64,000 bases of DNA from assembly GCA_964552395.1 (NCBI GenBank), contig CAZKGM010000002.1, forward strand, positions 186,001-250,000, read 5' to 3'. The notes beneath the pieces were generated by a model. That model was not told the origin of the DNA. It did not search any database and worked only from the letters and a program-made list of their open reading frames with translations. Of the stretch, positions 28,815 through 37,444 are shown in pieces (the stretch's first letter is position 1; each line of letters opens with the position of its first letter). The position numbers and the translations under genes were made by a program. Origin of the DNA: JAJDNH01 sp964552395. GTDB taxonomy: Bacteria; Acidobacteriota; Thermoanaerobaculia; Thermoanaerobaculales; Sulfomarinibacteraceae.

Positions 28815-29006
28815 ATGAGTGTTGCGGAGTTCGAGAATCTCACTGCATGCCTACGGGGTATTGTCGCCGGGCTCGAAAACCACTAGGACATCGACTCCGC
28901 TACAGCAGAGATGATCGAACCTCTCAGCCAAACCGCCTTCATTGGCAGCGGCGGGAACAGCTTCCTCTGCCGCGGGATATGCGGGGTTGAGCCAGATGAG
29001 GTTTGA
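28815..29006 (+). pseudogene. Candidate RiPP precursor peptide 2, interrupted by an in-frame amber codon
   Basis: One reading frame from ATG 28815 gives 23 residues (MSVAEFENLTACLRGIVAGL...), a TAG at 28884-28886, then 39 more residues ending G-G-N-S-F-L-C-R-G-I-C-G-V-E-P-D-E-V before TGA 29004-29006. Counting the TAG as one position the frame is 63 codons, the same as peptide 1, and both halves align with peptide 1, so the amber falls inside the leader. A single C-to-T change (CAG to TAG) would explain it; amber read-through, or re-start at ATG 28911, are alternatives. The ATG at 28815 overlaps the stop of a 12-codon ORF (ATGA) that follows GGAGGAGG. The 3' end overlaps the radical SAM ATG by 11 bp. 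Confidence 0.55.
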
Positions 29007-30186
29007 CCCACGGTCTCCCGGCGGTCTGGTGCTGCTGATCTCGGGCCGCTGCAACCTCGAGTGCTCGTACTGCTACCAGGGGTCGAGGCGGACAGCGGCG
29101 CGAATGCCGTGGGACGTGGCAAAGAGGGCGCTGGACCTGGTCCTCGCGTCCGACGGGAAACCACGCCGGGTCGGCTTCAGCGGCGGCGAGCCCCTCCTCG
29201 AGCCCAAGTTGCTGCGCCGATGCGTCGAGTATGTTCACTCGCACCCCGCCGGCCGGGAAGTGGAGCTGGCCGTCACTACCAACGGAACCCTGCTGACGCC
29301 GAAGCTGATCGAGTTCCTGATTGCGCACGACGTGGAGCTCGAGATCAGCTGTGACGGTGTCCCCGAGGCCCAAGCCGCCAGGGGTGCGTGGACGTATGCG
29401 GTGCTCGACAAGCTGCTCGACGATCTCGTCCACACCGATCCCGCTTTCGTGGGGCGGCGCGTCCACCTCGGCATCACCCTGACCTCCGGGAACGTGGGCT
29501 TCCTGGCGGCTTCCGTGGGTTTTCTGATGACGAAGGGCGTGGCCGCTATCCACGTGACTCCGTGTGTCACGAGGGACGACTGCTGGGATTCGTCCTCGGA
29601 GAACATACTCCACAAGCAGGCCACTCTCATCATCGACCACAGCCTCAACCACTGGGTCGACACGGGCGCAGCGCCGGTCTCGTTCCTGGCCGGCGTGATC
29701 GGACCGGGTTCGGGAGAGACCGCCGGCTTCCCATGCAACGCCTGCACTGGACAGCTTCTCTGCGTTGATCCCGACGGCTGTCCCTGGACCTGCCCGGCGC
29801 TCTCCGGCTCGACCCGCACCCTCCCGCCTCTCGCCGAGGAGGCGGCCCGAGCACTCGACCTGGGGAGAAGAATCGACGCACAACTGCCGAAGAGGCTCCA
29901 GCGCCTCCCGAAGCGTGCCAGCACCGGCGCCGCCTTCGTTTCAACGGCGGATCGGCGCGCTCCCGCAGGCCCATGCGGCAACTGTGAGCACCTCGCGGCG
30001 TGTCACGTCTGTCCCGCGGCTCTGGAGGCCCCCGCACTGCCGACCGATTCACCGCTCGTCCCCGCCCTGCACTGTGCGTTCAACCGGATCACGATCGAGG
30101 CGCGCGGGCGCTTCTTGGAGCAGCTGCGAGGCCCCGCTCTCCGCCGCCGGTTGGAGGGGCTGACCCGGCAGAAGAGTGAGAGTTGA
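28996..30186 (+). CDS. Radical SAM/SPASM peptide maturase
   Basis: 396 residues. Radical SAM cluster Cys19-x3-Cys23-x2-Cys26 in SGRCNLECSYCYQ, SAM motif SGGEPLLEP, then barrel strands (ELAVTTNGTLL; ELEISCDGVP). The C-terminal third is a Cys-rich SPASM domain: PCNACTGQLLCVDPDGCPW with TCPAL, then CGNCEHLAACHVCPA (C-x2-C-x5-C-x2-C) and a final Cys in HCAFNRI. SPASM enzymes of this layout install thioether, C-C or similar links in peptides and proteins. The two small genes just upstream are the obvious substrates. ATG 28996 is taken because it overlaps the end of peptide 2; an in-frame TTG at 28942 exists. No PqqD-like recognition domain, peptidase or ABC exporter is seen next to it. Confidence 0.85.
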   Translation: MRFDPRSPGGLVLLISGRCNLECSYCYQGSRRTAARMPWDVAKRALDLVLASDGKPRRVGFSGGEPLLEPKLLRRCVEYVHSHPAGREVELAVTTNGTLLTPKLIEFLIAHDVELEISCDGVPEAQAARGAWTYAVLDKLLDDLVHTDPAFVGRRVHLGITLTSGNVGFLAASVGFLMTKGVAAIHVTPCVTRDDCWDSSSENILHKQATLIIDHSLNHWVDTGAAPVSFLAGVIGPGSGETAGFPCNACTGQLLCVDPDGCPWTCPALSGSTRTLPPLAEEAARALDLGRRIDAQLPKRLQRLPKRASTGAAFVSTADRRAPAGPCGNCEHLAACHVCPAALEAPALPTDSPLVPALHCAFNRITIEARGRFLEQLRGPALRRRLEGLTRQKSES

Positions 30187-30416
30187 ACAGAGGTAGGGGC
30201 GTTCCCCTGACGCGAAGCGTCCGAACGGTGAAAAGGTGCCTACGCGCGCCGCCGCTCTTGGGGCAACGTCTTCAGCCCAAGTGTATATGAAGGTAGCCGC
30301 GAGACACGCAGCTGACCGCCCCTCGCACGGGGAGCCGGTGGTAAGATCGATGGGCCATCCACAGTTTCAAAGACCTCGCACCGCGGCCTGGTGCGTGCAC
30401 GGCAAGGGAGGTCACG

Positions 30417-31046
30417 ATGGGTCGAGATCGGGATCGGACCAACGGACGCGGGAAAGGTGTGACCCGGCGCGGTTTTCTGGGTTCGGTCGGCGCCGGCGCG
30501 ATGGCGGCCGCGACCGGCCTTCCTCGACCGGTCGATGCCGTCCCCGTGATCGACGAGCCAAAGGGAGTGGTCGAGACTGCGCTCTCGATCAATGGACGAA
30601 CCTACCGCCTGCTGGTTGAGCCACGATGGACTCTGCTCTTCGTGCTGCGCGAACGCCTGGGCATCACCGGCACCAAGATCGGCTGCGCACGTGGCGAGTG
30701 CGGCTCCTGCACGGTGCTCGTCGACGGTCTTCCGCGTTACGCGTGCATGACGCTGGTTCTCGAGGCCGAAGGCCGTGAGATCACGACCGTGGAGGGCTTG
30801 ATGCAGGGCGAGGAGCTGGGAGACGTCCAACAGGCCTTTGTCGAGGAGGATGCGTTCCAGTGCGGCTATTGCACGGCGGGCCAGATCGTCACAGCCGAGG
30901 GTCTGCTGACGGCCAACCCCTCGCCCACCGTCGACGAGATCCGGGCCGGGATGGCCGGCAACCTGTGCCGCTGCGGCGCCTATGTCCACATCTTCAGGGC
31001 CGTCGACCGCGTTGCGAGGGCGCGCAGGAAGGGAGACGACCGATGA
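30417..31046 (+). CDS. Molybdenum hydroxylase, [2Fe-2S] small subunit with Tat signal (PaoA/YagT-like)
   Basis: 209 residues. A twin-arginine signal (VTRRGFLGSVGAGAMAAATG) precedes a plant-type ferredoxin domain (GCARGECGSCTVLVDG with a fourth Cys in YACMTL) and the C-terminal four-helix domain holding the second cluster (QCGYCTAGQ and CRCGAYVHI). The Tat signal exports the folded complex, as for PaoA (YagT). GGGAGG sits before ATG 30417. First of three genes; its TGA overlaps the ATG of the large subunit. Confidence 0.92.
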   Translation: MGRDRDRTNGRGKGVTRRGFLGSVGAGAMAAATGLPRPVDAVPVIDEPKGVVETALSINGRTYRLLVEPRWTLLFVLRERLGITGTKIGCARGECGSCTVLVDGLPRYACMTLVLEAEGREITTVEGLMQGEELGDVQQAFVEEDAFQCGYCTAGQIVTAEGLLTANPSPTVDEIRAGMAGNLCRCGAYVHIFRAVDRVARARRKGDDR

Positions 31047-33352
31047 CACGCTACGACGGCTACTGGGCTGAGGACCCCCTTCCCGAGACCCCGTCGCCGC
31101 AGGCGTCTCCGATACCGTGGGGAACGACTCGGGTCGTCGGCACACGCCGGCCCCGGGTCGACGCCTATGAACGGGTCAGCGGTACGGCGGTCTACCCGTC
31201 CGACGTCCTGCTCCCGGGCATGCTGTACGGGGCTGTGCTGCGGTGTCCACACGCACATGCTCGCGTCAAGCAGATCGACACGACCCGAGCCGAGGGCATG
31301 TCCGGGGTGCGGGCGGTGATCGCCGGCCGCTCCAAGATCGCCGACCTCGACTGGTACTACAGCCGCAGTGACTCCACCAAGCTGTTCGACCCCCATTGCC
31401 GCCACGAGGGTGAAGCGCTGGCAGCCGTGGCGGCGGACACGCCCCAGCAGGCGACGGATGCCCTGCGCGCCATCCACGTAGAGTACGAGGTGCTGCCGTT
31501 CGTCGCCAATGAGCGCGACGCCGTCGCTGCGGGGGCCCCAAAGATCCGCGAAGGCGGCAACCTCGCCGGCCAGCCCGAGGTATCCGAGCGAGGCGATGTC
31601 GTCAAGGGTTTTGCCGAGGCCGACGTTGTTCTCGAGCGCAGCTACCGCTGCGAGTACGAGATTCACACCCCGATGGAGTGCCACGGCTGCGTCGCCAAGT
31701 GGGACGGCAACCGGCTCACGGTATGGGAGTCGACGCAGGGTGTCTACAGGGTGCAGGCGACGTTGGCTCGAGTCCTGCGTCTGCCGCTGACCGACGTACG
31801 AGTTATCGGCCACTACATGGGCGGCGGTTTCGGATCTAAGCTCCAGGCCGGCAAGTACACGGTCATCGCCTGCCTGCTGGCGCGCGTCACGGCGCGACCG
31901 GTGAAGCTGTTCCTCACTCGCGAGGAAACCATGCTGTGCGTCGGCAACCGGCCCGGCGCCGATATCCGTCTCAAGGCCGGGGTCAAGAAGGATGGCACGC
32001 TGACCGCACTCGAGCTTGCGTCACTGAGCTCGGCCGGCGCCTACGACGGCGGCGGCGCCGGCCTTCTGGACTGGCTGGTGCGCGATCTCTACACCTGTCC
32101 CAACGTCCGCACCGAGAGCCGTCTGGCCTACATCAACGCCGGCCCGTCGCGCCCGATGCGGGCGCCCGGCCACCCGCAGGGGGCGTGGGCCCTCGAGCAG
32201 ATAATGGACGAGCTCGCCGACGCCATCGGAATCGACCCTGTCGACCTGCGCCTCCGCAACGTGCCCAGCGTGAGCCAGGCTCGCGGCGGGCAGCCCTACA
32301 CGTCGACGGGTCTCGCCCGCTGCCTCGAGGAGGGCGCCAAAGCGTTCGGCTGGCGCGAAGCTCGCAAGAGACCCAAGCAGGAGGGTCGCTACCGGCGCGG
32401 TGCCGGCTCGGCGGCCTGCCTGTGGATCGCCGGCGGCGGCGGGCCGCCGTCGACGGTCATCGTCAAGCTGTTCGCCGACGGCAGCGTCAACCTCAACATG
32501 GGCGCCTCCGACATCGGCACCGGCACCAAGTCGGTGATGGCGATGGTGGTGGCGGAGGAGTTGGGCGTCAACCCGGATCGCATCCAGATCGAGAACGCCG
32601 ACACCGCGACCACGCAGTTCGCCACCCCGTCAGGCGGCTCCAAGACCGTCCCCACCGAGTCGCCGGCAGTCCGAGATGCGGCAATCGCTGTCAAGCGGCA
32701 GCTGCTCGGGCTGGCCGCCGAGGAGAAGGGTTGGGACCCGTCCGACCTCGAGCTCGACGGGCAGGCGGTCGTGTCCAGAACCGACCCCCAGCGCCGGCTA
32801 CCGCTTTCCGAGATCGGCCGCCTACAACGCCAGCGGGTCATCGTCGGGGTCGGCTACCGGGGCCCGAACCCCGAAAACAGGGTGGTGAACCCGTTCGCCG
32901 CCCACTTCTGCGAGGTCGAGGTCGACACGCTGACCGGCGAGGTGCGCGTCCTCCGCTTCCTCGGGGCCCACGACAGCGGTCGGGTCTTGAACCGCCTGAC
33001 CTACGACAACCAGGTGTTCGGCGGCATCACGATGGGAATCGGTTTCGGCCTCACCGAAGAGAGAGTCCTGGATCGGCGCCAGACCGGCAAAATGCTCAAC
33101 GCCAACCTCCACGACTACCGAGTGCCGACCGCCTTCGACGTCCCCGCCGACATGGTGTCGTTGCCGATCGAGCTCGGCGACACAGAGTGCAACACCACCG
33201 GCGCGAAGGGCCTGGGCGAGCCGGTCACGATCCCAACCGCGGCCGCGATCGCCAACGCCGTCCACGATGCCATCGGGATCCGAGTTACCGACACGCCCAT
33301 ATCGCCGTCCCGGCTGGTTGGGCTACTGGCGGCCAAGCGAACGGAGGGTTGA
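31043..33352 (+). CDS. Molybdenum hydroxylase, molybdopterin-binding large subunit (PaoC/YagR-like)
   Basis: 769 residues from ATG 31043 (ATGA overlap with the small subunit). Aldehyde oxidase/xanthine dehydrogenase family: a/b hammerhead domain (ARVKQIDTTRAEGM), GGGFGSKLQ molybdopterin loop, RAPGHPQGAWALE, and the catalytic Glu in TGAKGLGEPVTIP. It hydroxylates aldehydes or N-heterocycles at the Mo centre. No signal peptide of its own; it would be carried out with the Tat-bearing small subunit. The order small-large-FAD differs from E. coli paoABC (small-FAD-large). Confidence 0.92.
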   Translation: MTRYDGYWAEDPLPETPSPQASPIPWGTTRVVGTRRPRVDAYERVSGTAVYPSDVLLPGMLYGAVLRCPHAHARVKQIDTTRAEGMSGVRAVIAGRSKIADLDWYYSRSDSTKLFDPHCRHEGEALAAVAADTPQQATDALRAIHVEYEVLPFVANERDAVAAGAPKIREGGNLAGQPEVSERGDVVKGFAEADVVLERSYRCEYEIHTPMECHGCVAKWDGNRLTVWESTQGVYRVQATLARVLRLPLTDVRVIGHYMGGGFGSKLQAGKYTVIACLLARVTARPVKLFLTREETMLCVGNRPGADIRLKAGVKKDGTLTALELASLSSAGAYDGGGAGLLDWLVRDLYTCPNVRTESRLAYINAGPSRPMRAPGHPQGAWALEQIMDELADAIGIDPVDLRLRNVPSVSQARGGQPYTSTGLARCLEEGAKAFGWREARKRPKQEGRYRRGAGSAACLWIAGGGGPPSTVIVKLFADGSVNLNMGASDIGTGTKSVMAMVVAEELGVNPDRIQIENADTATTQFATPSGGSKTVPTESPAVRDAAIAVKRQLLGLAAEEKGWDPSDLELDGQAVVSRTDPQRRLPLSEIGRLQRQRVIVGVGYRGPNPENRVVNPFAAHFCEVEVDTLTGEVRVLRFLGAHDSGRVLNRLTYDNQVFGGITMGIGFGLTEERVLDRRQTGKMLNANLHDYRVPTAFDVPADMVSLPIELGDTECNTTGAKGLGEPVTIPTAAAIANAVHDAIGIRVTDTPISPSRLVGLLAAKRTEG

Positions 33353-33354
33353 GC

Positions 33355-34335
33355 ATGCTCCCCAGCTTCACCTACTCTCGTCCCGCAACCCTCGACCAGG
33401 CTCTGCGCCTCGCCGAGAAGAGCGGCACGCAAGTGCATGCCGGTGGCACGGACCTTCTCGGCTGTCTACGGGACGCCGTTTTCAACGCCGAGTCGTTGGT
33501 CAGTCTGTCTCGCATCACCGAGCTCAAGGGAGTGACGCCGACGGCCGATGGCGGCCTCCGCATCGGCGCTCTTACCACCATCGCCGAGGTTGCCGTCAAT
33601 CCACTGGTTCGCGACCGCTACTCGGCCCTGGCCGATGCGGCTCTGTCGGTTGCAAGTCCGCAATTGAGGAACCAGGGAACAATGGGCGGCAACCTGTGTC
33701 AGAAGCCGCGCTGCTGGTACTACCGCGGTGACTTCCACTGCCTGCGCAAGGGTGGCGAGAAGTGCTACGCCTACGAGGGAGAGAACCGTTACCACTGCAT
33801 CCTGGGCGGTGACAGCTGCTACATCGTCCATCCGTCAGACACGGCTTCCGCACTGGCGGCCCTCGGCGCCCATGTGAGCACGATCTCCACCGGCGGGCGC
33901 CGCGCCATCGCCGTCGAGAAGCTGCTCGTTCTACCGTCGGTGGACCCGCAGCGAGAGACGGTCCTCGAGCCGGGTGAAATCATCACCGAGATAGTGCTGC
34001 CGCCGCCCAAGCCGGGACTGCGTTCCTCATACCGGAAGGTACGAGAACGGGCCTCGTGGGACTTCGCACTGGCCGGAGTGGCCCTGGCGCTCTCCTTCGA
34101 TGGGCAGACTGTCGCCGCGGCCGACGTCTTTCTCTCGGGGGCCGCTCCAGTGCCGTGGAGGGCGAGAGAGGCCGAGGCGGCGGTCATGGGCTGCCGCCTC
34201 GACGCCGACACGGTGCAGCGCGCCGCGCGCGCCGCCATGGCGGCCGCCGAACCGCTGGCGCAGAACCATTACAAGGTGCCGTTGTTCACTGGGCTGATCA
34301 CGGAGCAGCTCACTGCCCTTGGTAGCGGAGTCTAG
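33355..34335 (+). CDS. Molybdenum hydroxylase, FAD-binding subunit with extra Cys-rich loop (PaoB/YagS-like)
   Basis: 326 residues, ATG 2 bp after the large-subunit stop. FAD_binding_5 motifs VHAGGTDLLG and NQGTMGGNL, plus CO-dehydrogenase flavoprotein C-terminal domain. After NLCQKPRCWYYRG come several Cys (HCLRKGGEKCYAYEG, YHCILGGDSCY), in the place where PaoB binds a [4Fe-4S] cluster, which supports the PaoABC-type assignment rather than plain xanthine dehydrogenase. Passes electrons from the Fe-S subunit to FAD and then to an acceptor. Last gene of the operon. Confidence 0.9.
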   Translation: MLPSFTYSRPATLDQALRLAEKSGTQVHAGGTDLLGCLRDAVFNAESLVSLSRITELKGVTPTADGGLRIGALTTIAEVAVNPLVRDRYSALADAALSVASPQLRNQGTMGGNLCQKPRCWYYRGDFHCLRKGGEKCYAYEGENRYHCILGGDSCYIVHPSDTASALAALGAHVSTISTGGRRAIAVEKLLVLPSVDPQRETVLEPGEIITEIVLPPPKPGLRSSYRKVRERASWDFALAGVALALSFDGQTVAAADVFLSGAAPVPWRAREAEAAVMGCRLDADTVQRAARAAMAAAEPLAQNHYKVPLFTGLITEQLTALGSGV

Positions 34336-34640
34336 GGTTCAGAGCCAAGGGGTCAGGCGCGAGGAGTAAGGGGCAAGGACTGCAGATTCGAGGTAAGAAG
34401 ATAGAAGATAGAGGAGAGAGGTCAGCGGGCGTGGCATCCAAGAACCAGTAGACACCGAGTCTTCCCTACCCCGACTTCCATCCTCGATCCCTCCTCCTCC
34501 GACCCCGACTCGCTGTCTCCTCACTCCCCAGCCCTTACTCCTCACCTCCTCACTCCCTGACACCTACCCCGCTCCGAACGGCCGGGCTATCATCGGACAC
34601 CGCCCGGCGTGCATGAGACCTCGCAGGGGCGGCAACGACC
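34336..34640. repeat. Low-complexity intergenic region with a long imperfect inverted repeat
   Basis: 305 bases with no gene. The left side is purine-rich (AGGGGTCAGGCGCGAGGAG, then TAAGGGG and several AGATAGA units), the right side pyrimidine-rich (CCCTTACTCCTC, CTCCTCACTCCCTGACAC). GAGGAGTAAGGG near 34363 and CCCTTACTCCTC near 34530 are exact inverses, giving a possible long hairpin between 34344 and 34566. Confidence 0.5.
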
Positions 34641-35603
34641 ATGCTCGCGACCTTTTCGACCGCCTTCGCCAGCACCTTTTTCTCGGTGCTCGACATCTTC
34701 CTCGTCATTCTCGCGGCGGGGCTACTGGTCCGTTTCCGAGTTCTCCGCCAGGACCATGTCACCGCCCTTTCTACGGCCACCGTCGATCTCTTCCTCCCCT
34801 GCCTGATCTTCTCCAAGCTGTTGGCGAGGTTCGATCCCGGCGCCCTGCCGTTCTGGTGGGCGCTTCCTCTCGCTGGCATTGTCATGTCGCTGATCGCTCT
34901 CGGGCTCGCTGCCGCGGCCTTCGCACGGGAGCTGCCCGAAAAGCGGAACATGCTACCGCTCGCCAGCATGCAAAACGCAGGCTACCTCGTGCTGCCGGTC
35001 GGGCTCGCCCTCTACCCGACACGGTTCGACACGTTTGCGCTTTACTGCTTCCTGTTCATTCTCGGCTTCAGCCCCGTGCTGTGGAGTCTCGGCAAGCTGC
35101 TGGTGACACAGGGATCTGAAGGCGGTAGCGGATGGCGCGGCCTGATCACACCGCCCCTCGTCGCCAATCTGGCGGGGGTCGCGGCGGCATGGAGCGGCGC
35201 CGCTCGCGTGATTCCGCGACCCGTACTGCACGGCATCGATCTGCTCGGTCAGGCGGCCGTGCCGGTGGCAACCGTGGTCCTCGGCGCGGTGCTCGGCAGC
35301 ATCCGGCCGCGCATCCGGTCCTACCTGGCCGATGCCGTGCGCGTGCTGGGGGTGAAGCTCGTCGCCCTCCCGCTCCTCACCATCTTCGTCGTTCAGACAC
35401 TGGGTCTCGAGGCCTCCCACCCGTTGCTCGCCCGTTTCCTCGTCATCGAGGCGTCCGCCGCCCCCGCAGCCGGCCTCATCCTGCAGGTGCGGAGTTGGGG
35501 CGGCGACGAACGCAAGGTCGGCAGCCTCATGCTCGCGAGCTACATCTCGTGTTGCTTCACGCTTCCCCTGTGGCTCGCCGTGTGGGAGCTGGTCATTCGC
35601 TAG
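34641..35603 (+). CDS. AEC-family (auxin efflux carrier-like) transporter
   Basis: 320 residues, about ten hydrophobic segments in two halves, as in the AEC/MdcF family (VLDIFLVILAAGLLVRF at the N terminus, then ATVDLFLPCLIFSKL, PLASMQNAGYLVLPVG and FLVIEASAAPAAG, in the positions of the conserved Asn/Pro-rich break helices). Family members move small organic acids or auxin-like anions. No operon partner; it ends overlapping the convergent gene 35593-36039 by 11 bp. Confidence 0.82.
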   Translation: MLATFSTAFASTFFSVLDIFLVILAAGLLVRFRVLRQDHVTALSTATVDLFLPCLIFSKLLARFDPGALPFWWALPLAGIVMSLIALGLAAAAFARELPEKRNMLPLASMQNAGYLVLPVGLALYPTRFDTFALYCFLFILGFSPVLWSLGKLLVTQGSEGGSGWRGLITPPLVANLAGVAAAWSGAARVIPRPVLHGIDLLGQAAVPVATVVLGAVLGSIRPRIRSYLADAVRVLGVKLVALPLLTIFVVQTLGLEASHPLLARFLVIEASAAPAAGLILQVRSWGGDERKVGSLMLASYISCCFTLPLWLAVWELVIR

Positions 35604-36039
35604 CAGTATGGCTGCGGAAGGCTGACCAGAGAACACGTGACGACAGCACGAGGGCGATACCGACGGCAACGTAGAGGAGCCCCACGATGCGTAGGGCGAT
35701 GACCCCGCTGCGCAGCAACCTCCCCGCGCCTGCCATCACCGCCACCAGCGCCCACGAGCGCCACGACAGAAACCCGCCGACACAGCGTCCGTTTCCCCTG
35801 GCTTCGATCCGCAACGCTATCTTGCGCGCCGCGCGGTCGAGGACCATCAGGGACTTGACGACGCCCACGACGACCGCGGCCACGAGCAGGAGCCGGGTCA
35901 AAAGGACCGGCGAGCGCAGCACCCAGGATCCTCCGACAACGACCAGAGCGGTCCCGACCACCGTCCACATCAGACCGGCCAGCAGCAGCTGCACCCTCGC
36001 AGGCGCCGCAGGCTTCAGTGTTTGGACCAAGTCCCTCAC
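35593..36039 (-). CDS. Small integral membrane protein of unknown function
   Basis: 148 residues with four hydrophobic segments (LLLAGLMWTVVGTALVVVGG; LLLVAAVVVGVVKSLMVL; SWALVAVMAGAGRLLRSG; VIALRIVGLLYVAVGIALVL). The central loop is basic with a Cys (GNGRCVGGF). No recognised family. Divergent from the SRPBCC gene across 245 bp in which I see no other gene. Confidence 0.6.
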   Translation of the reverse strand: MRDLVQTLKPAAPARVQLLLAGLMWTVVGTALVVVGGSWVLRSPVLLTRLLLVAAVVVGVVKSLMVLDRAARKIALRIEARGNGRCVGGFLSWRSWALVAVMAGAGRLLRSGVIALRIVGLLYVAVGIALVLSSRVLWSAFRSHTASE

Positions 36040-36284
36040 ACGATCATTGTGCGGCCGCGGCGCCGTCGCGTCCAGGGTGATCTTCCGCCGGCCCGATCCG
36101 CGGCCCGACTCTGGTACTCTTGATCTGCGCGTTATCTCTCAAAGACCGAGCGACATCCTTGCCGTCGAGCCTGCGGCGACGGTGGCGCGCCAAGGGTCGG
36201 TGCGGAGGATCCGCTGCGAGCTGCGAGCGAACCACCGCGGTTCAGTCGGACCGGGTCGCCGGCATGCGGGACGGAGGTCACGTC

Positions 36285-37307
36285 ATGAAGTTCATCAAGG
36301 GGTTGCTGCTGGTCGTTCTCGTGCTGGCGGCGCTGTTCATCGCCGTCGGCCTGTTCCTCCCGAAGACGGTGCACGTCGAACGATCAACGGTGATCGACGC
36401 GCCGCCGTGCACGGTGTTCGCGCTCGTCAACAGCTTCAAACGCTTCAACGAGTGGTCCCCGTGGGCGGAGCTCGACCCGAACGCCAAGTACATCTTCGAC
36501 GGTCCATCACAGGGGGTGGGGGCCAAGATGACCTGGATATCCCAGGACCGACAGGTCGGCAGTGGCAGCCAGACCATCGTGGCCAGCGAGCCGTTCAAGC
36601 TGGTCAAGACCAAGCTGGACTTCGGGCGCAAAGGAACCGCGGATGGCTTCTACAGGGTGGAGGCGGCCGATAAGGGCACGAAGCTCACCTGGGGGTTCGA
36701 CACCGACCTCGGTTCGAACATCATCGCGCGCTACTTTGGCCTGATGGCCGACTCGATGGCCGGCAAGGAGTTCAAAAAGGGCCTGGCGAAGCTCAGAACC
36801 CTCGCGGAAGGGCTGCCCAAGGGCGACTGGTCAAGCCTGCGCATCGCCCTGGTCACGACCGAATCGGAGACGCTCGCTTCGGTCGCAGGCCACTCCGGTC
36901 AGAAGCCCGAGGAAATCGGACAGGCGCTGTCCGCTGCTTTCACACGGGTCATGCGCTTCGTGGCCAGGAACCGTCTCCAGACGGCCGGACCAGCTGTTGC
37001 CGTCACGACGTCGTGGGATGACGGCGGCTACAGTTTCATCGCGGGCATGCCCATCGCCGCACCCCCGACCAGGGAAGTCAAGTCGGGCTCGCCGGTCCAG
37101 CTTTACCAGACCTACGCAGGACAAGCGCTCAGGGCCGTCCATGTCGGCCCCTACTCCACGATGCACGCCACCTACGAGAAGATCATCGCCTACATGGCCG
37201 CCTATGGGCTTGAGGCCAACGGAGACTCGTGGGAGGAGTACGTCAGCGATCCTACCAAGATCCCCGAAAACGAGCTCGTTACCAACGTGTTCTTCCCGGT
37301 GAAGTGA
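36285..37307 (+). CDS. Membrane-anchored SRPBCC (polyketide cyclase-like) plus GyrI-like ligand-binding protein
   Basis: 340 residues from ATG 36285 (GGAGG with 7-base spacing). An N-terminal membrane helix (GLLLVVLVLAALFIAVGLFL), then an SRPBCC hydrophobic-cavity domain (VIDAPPCTVFALVNSFKRFNEW; TKLTWGFDTDL), then a GyrI-like/effector-binding domain (YQTYAGQALRAVHVGPY; ending ENELVTNVFFPVK). This pair of small-molecule binding folds occurs in many bacterial proteins of unknown role. Single gene, closed by a 12-bp hairpin. Confidence 0.78.
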   Translation: MKFIKGLLLVVLVLAALFIAVGLFLPKTVHVERSTVIDAPPCTVFALVNSFKRFNEWSPWAELDPNAKYIFDGPSQGVGAKMTWISQDRQVGSGSQTIVASEPFKLVKTKLDFGRKGTADGFYRVEAADKGTKLTWGFDTDLGSNIIARYFGLMADSMAGKEFKKGLAKLRTLAEGLPKGDWSSLRIALVTTESETLASVAGHSGQKPEEIGQALSAAFTRVMRFVARNRLQTAGPAVAVTTSWDDGGYSFIAGMPIAAPPTREVKSGSPVQLYQTYAGQALRAVHVGPYSTMHATYEKIIAYMAAYGLEANGDSWEEYVSDPTKIPENELVTNVFFPVK

Positions 37308-37316
37308 CCTCGTACA

Positions 37317-37353
37317 GAGCATCGGGCCGCCCTCCGGGACCGGCCCGATGCTC
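37317..37353 (+). terminator. Hairpin after the SRPBCC-GyrI gene
   Basis: GAGCATCGGGCC (37317-37328) with GGCCCGATGCTC (37342-37353), a perfect 12-bp stem, 10 bp after the stop. Only a short T run (CTTT) follows at 37361. Confidence 0.6.
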
Positions 37354-37361
37354 GCCACCGC

Positions 37362-37390
37362 TTTACACCCCGCTTTCGGATCGCTAGACT
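37362..37390 (+). promoter_or_regulatory. Candidate promoter of the HMG-CoA synthase-thiolase operon
   Basis: TTTACA (37362-37367) and TAGACT (37385-37390) with a 17-base spacer, directly after the upstream terminator hairpin and 54 bp before the HMG-CoA synthase ATG. Confidence 0.4.
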
Positions 37391-37444
37391 CCGGCGGGAC
37401 GGAAGACTCACTACTGATACGTCTTCTCAAGAACTGGAGGGATC

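Noticed and set aside
31936..34335. A 799-codon open frame running through the molybdopterin subunit gene and into the FAD subunit
   Set aside because: Only the part from ATG 33355 has family similarity; the first two thirds is an Arg/Pro/Gly-rich shadow of the large-subunit gene in another frame.
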